Origin: Jatrophihabitans cynanchi
GTDB taxonomy: Bacteria > Actinomycetota > Actinomycetes > Mycobacteriales > Jatrophihabitantaceae
Length of the DNA: 64,000 bases
Direction: 5' to 3'
Assembly: GCF_027247405.1 (NCBI RefSeq)
Contig: NZ_CP097463.1
Coordinates: 1,798,001-1,862,000 of the forward strand
Numbering within the stretch: position 1 is the stretch's first letter; each line of letters begins with the position of its first letter. Both the position numbers and the translations under genes were made by a program. The notes under the pieces are model-generated. The model did no database searches. It was not told the origin of the DNA and saw only the letters and a list, made by a program, of their open reading frames with translations. Below, piece after piece: positions 63,428 to 64,000 of this stretch.

Positions 63428-64000
63428 GAGTTGCACCTCGCAGCCGTCGTCGTCGGCACCAGCCCGAGGTCCAGGCTCTTGGCGCCGCCGGGCAGCGTGA
63501 TCGCGCCGGTGATCGAGCACAGGTAGAAGTTGAGCCAGGACCCGTAGCTGGCCGTGCGGATCAGGCCGGCCACCGTCGGGGGCAGATCCTGCAGGAAGGT
63601 CTGCACCGTCCCGCTGCCCTGGTTCAGGTTGCCGACGAGGCCGGTCAGTTCGGTGATGTCCTTCGCCAATGGGCCGCGCGCCTTGGTGAGCAGCCCGGCC
63701 GTTGAGGTGGCCAGGTCGTTGATTCCGTTGATCGCGTTACCGATCGTGGTGCGGTCCTGGGCCAGCCCGGACACGAACCCCTGCAGTTGCACGATCAGGT
63801 TCGACAGTTCCGCATCGCGGCTGCCGACCGTGGTGAGCACCGAGCCGAGGTTGGTGACGACGTCCCCGATCACCTTGTCCTTGTCGGCCAGGCTGTTGGT
63901 CAGGTCGCCCAGGGTGCTCAGGAGCAGCTCCAGGCTGCCGCCCTCACCCTGCAGCGCCGAGATGATCTCGCCGGACAGCTGGTTGATCTGGTCGGCGGCC
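63424..64000 (-). CDS. MCE family protein, MceB position (C-terminal part, cut by window edge)
   Basis: The last 191 codons of a gene whose 5' end is beyond position 64000; the frame is open to the edge. The helical region (LSGEIISALQGEGGSLELLL, GSVLTTVGSRDAELSNLIVQ) and the terminal WLNFYLCSITGAI segment with two late cysteines are typical of the second Mce subunit. The MCE domain itself is off the window. Confidence 0.82.
   Translation of the reverse strand, partial: AADQINQLSGEIISALQGEGGSLELLLSTLGDLTNSLADKDKVIGDVVTNLGSVLTTVGSRDAELSNLIVQLQGFVSGLAQDRTTIGNAINGINDLATSTAGLLTKARGPLAKDITELTGLVGNLNQGSGTVQTFLQDLPPTVAGLIRTASYGSWLNFYLCSITGAITLPGGAKSLDLGLVPTTTAARCNS

Overview
The window is a contiguous piece of a high-GC actinobacterial chromosome. 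This rests on the very high G+C throughout, the frequent GTG and TTG starts, the rplM-rpsI-glmM-glmS-acpS-nnr order, long acidic tails on L17 and S3, a DasR-like GlcNAc regulon, a class F sortase and an mce operon. A placement near the Frankineae or Jatrophihabitans-type lineages is only an inference.

Layout. (1) 1-9113, mostly minus strand: nnr (cut by the left edge), acpS, a thioredoxin-reductase-like ferredoxin-NADP reductase, glmS, then glmM, rpsI and rplM. A plus-strand metallo-beta-lactamase-fold gene and a sulP-arsR pair sit between glmS and glmM; the pair is bracketed by a 38-bp direct repeat. (2) 9359-15040: a class F sortase, a frameshifted ABC-F ATPase gene, a GlcD-like FAD oxidase, an intergenic block with a 21-bp x3 and a 67-bp x5 tandem repeat, a YhhN membrane protein, an RBBP9-type hydrolase and a decayed sterol-desaturase remnant. 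(3) 15041-19760, minus: truA-rplQ-rpoA-rpsD-rpsK-rpsM-rpmJ-infA. (4) 19881-31669: an interruption of the usual map-infA junction. It carries two small membrane proteins, a GntR/UTRA regulator and a plus-strand amino-sugar cluster (GH3 N-acetylhexosaminidase, SIS deaminase, MurQ, ABC importer, ROK kinase, NagA). At its right end is a DUF559-type gene bracketed by two 85-bp palindromic elements. (5) 31683-44261, minus: map, adk, secY and the spc and S10 ribosomal protein clusters. (6) 44408-48777, minus: tuf, fusA, rpsG, rpsL. (7) 49240-56686, minus: rpoC, rpoB. (8) 57355-64000, minus: the distal part of an mce operon (mceB partial, C, D, E, F and two Mce-associated proteins), where rplL-rplJ would be expected in many relatives.

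How the genes work together. Most of the window makes the transcription and translation machinery. A second theme is amino-sugar metabolism: GlmS and GlmM make glucosamine phosphates for peptidoglycan, and the plus-strand cluster imports and degrades GlcNAc and MurNAc-type sugars back to fructose-6-phosphate. The cluster's GntR regulator is probably a DasR-type repressor, because 16-bp GTCTA-centred operators lie in both of its promoter regions, one of them placed exactly between a -35 and a -10 element.

Notable signals beyond the genes: several promoters for translation or transcription genes share a TTG-start -35 and a TAGRNT -10 with a 17-18 bp spacer; the rpoB -10 box sits inside a perfect 8-bp inverted repeat; a perfect 16-bp hairpin separates rpoB from rpoC. 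No tRNA, rRNA, CRISPR array or recognisable transposase was seen.
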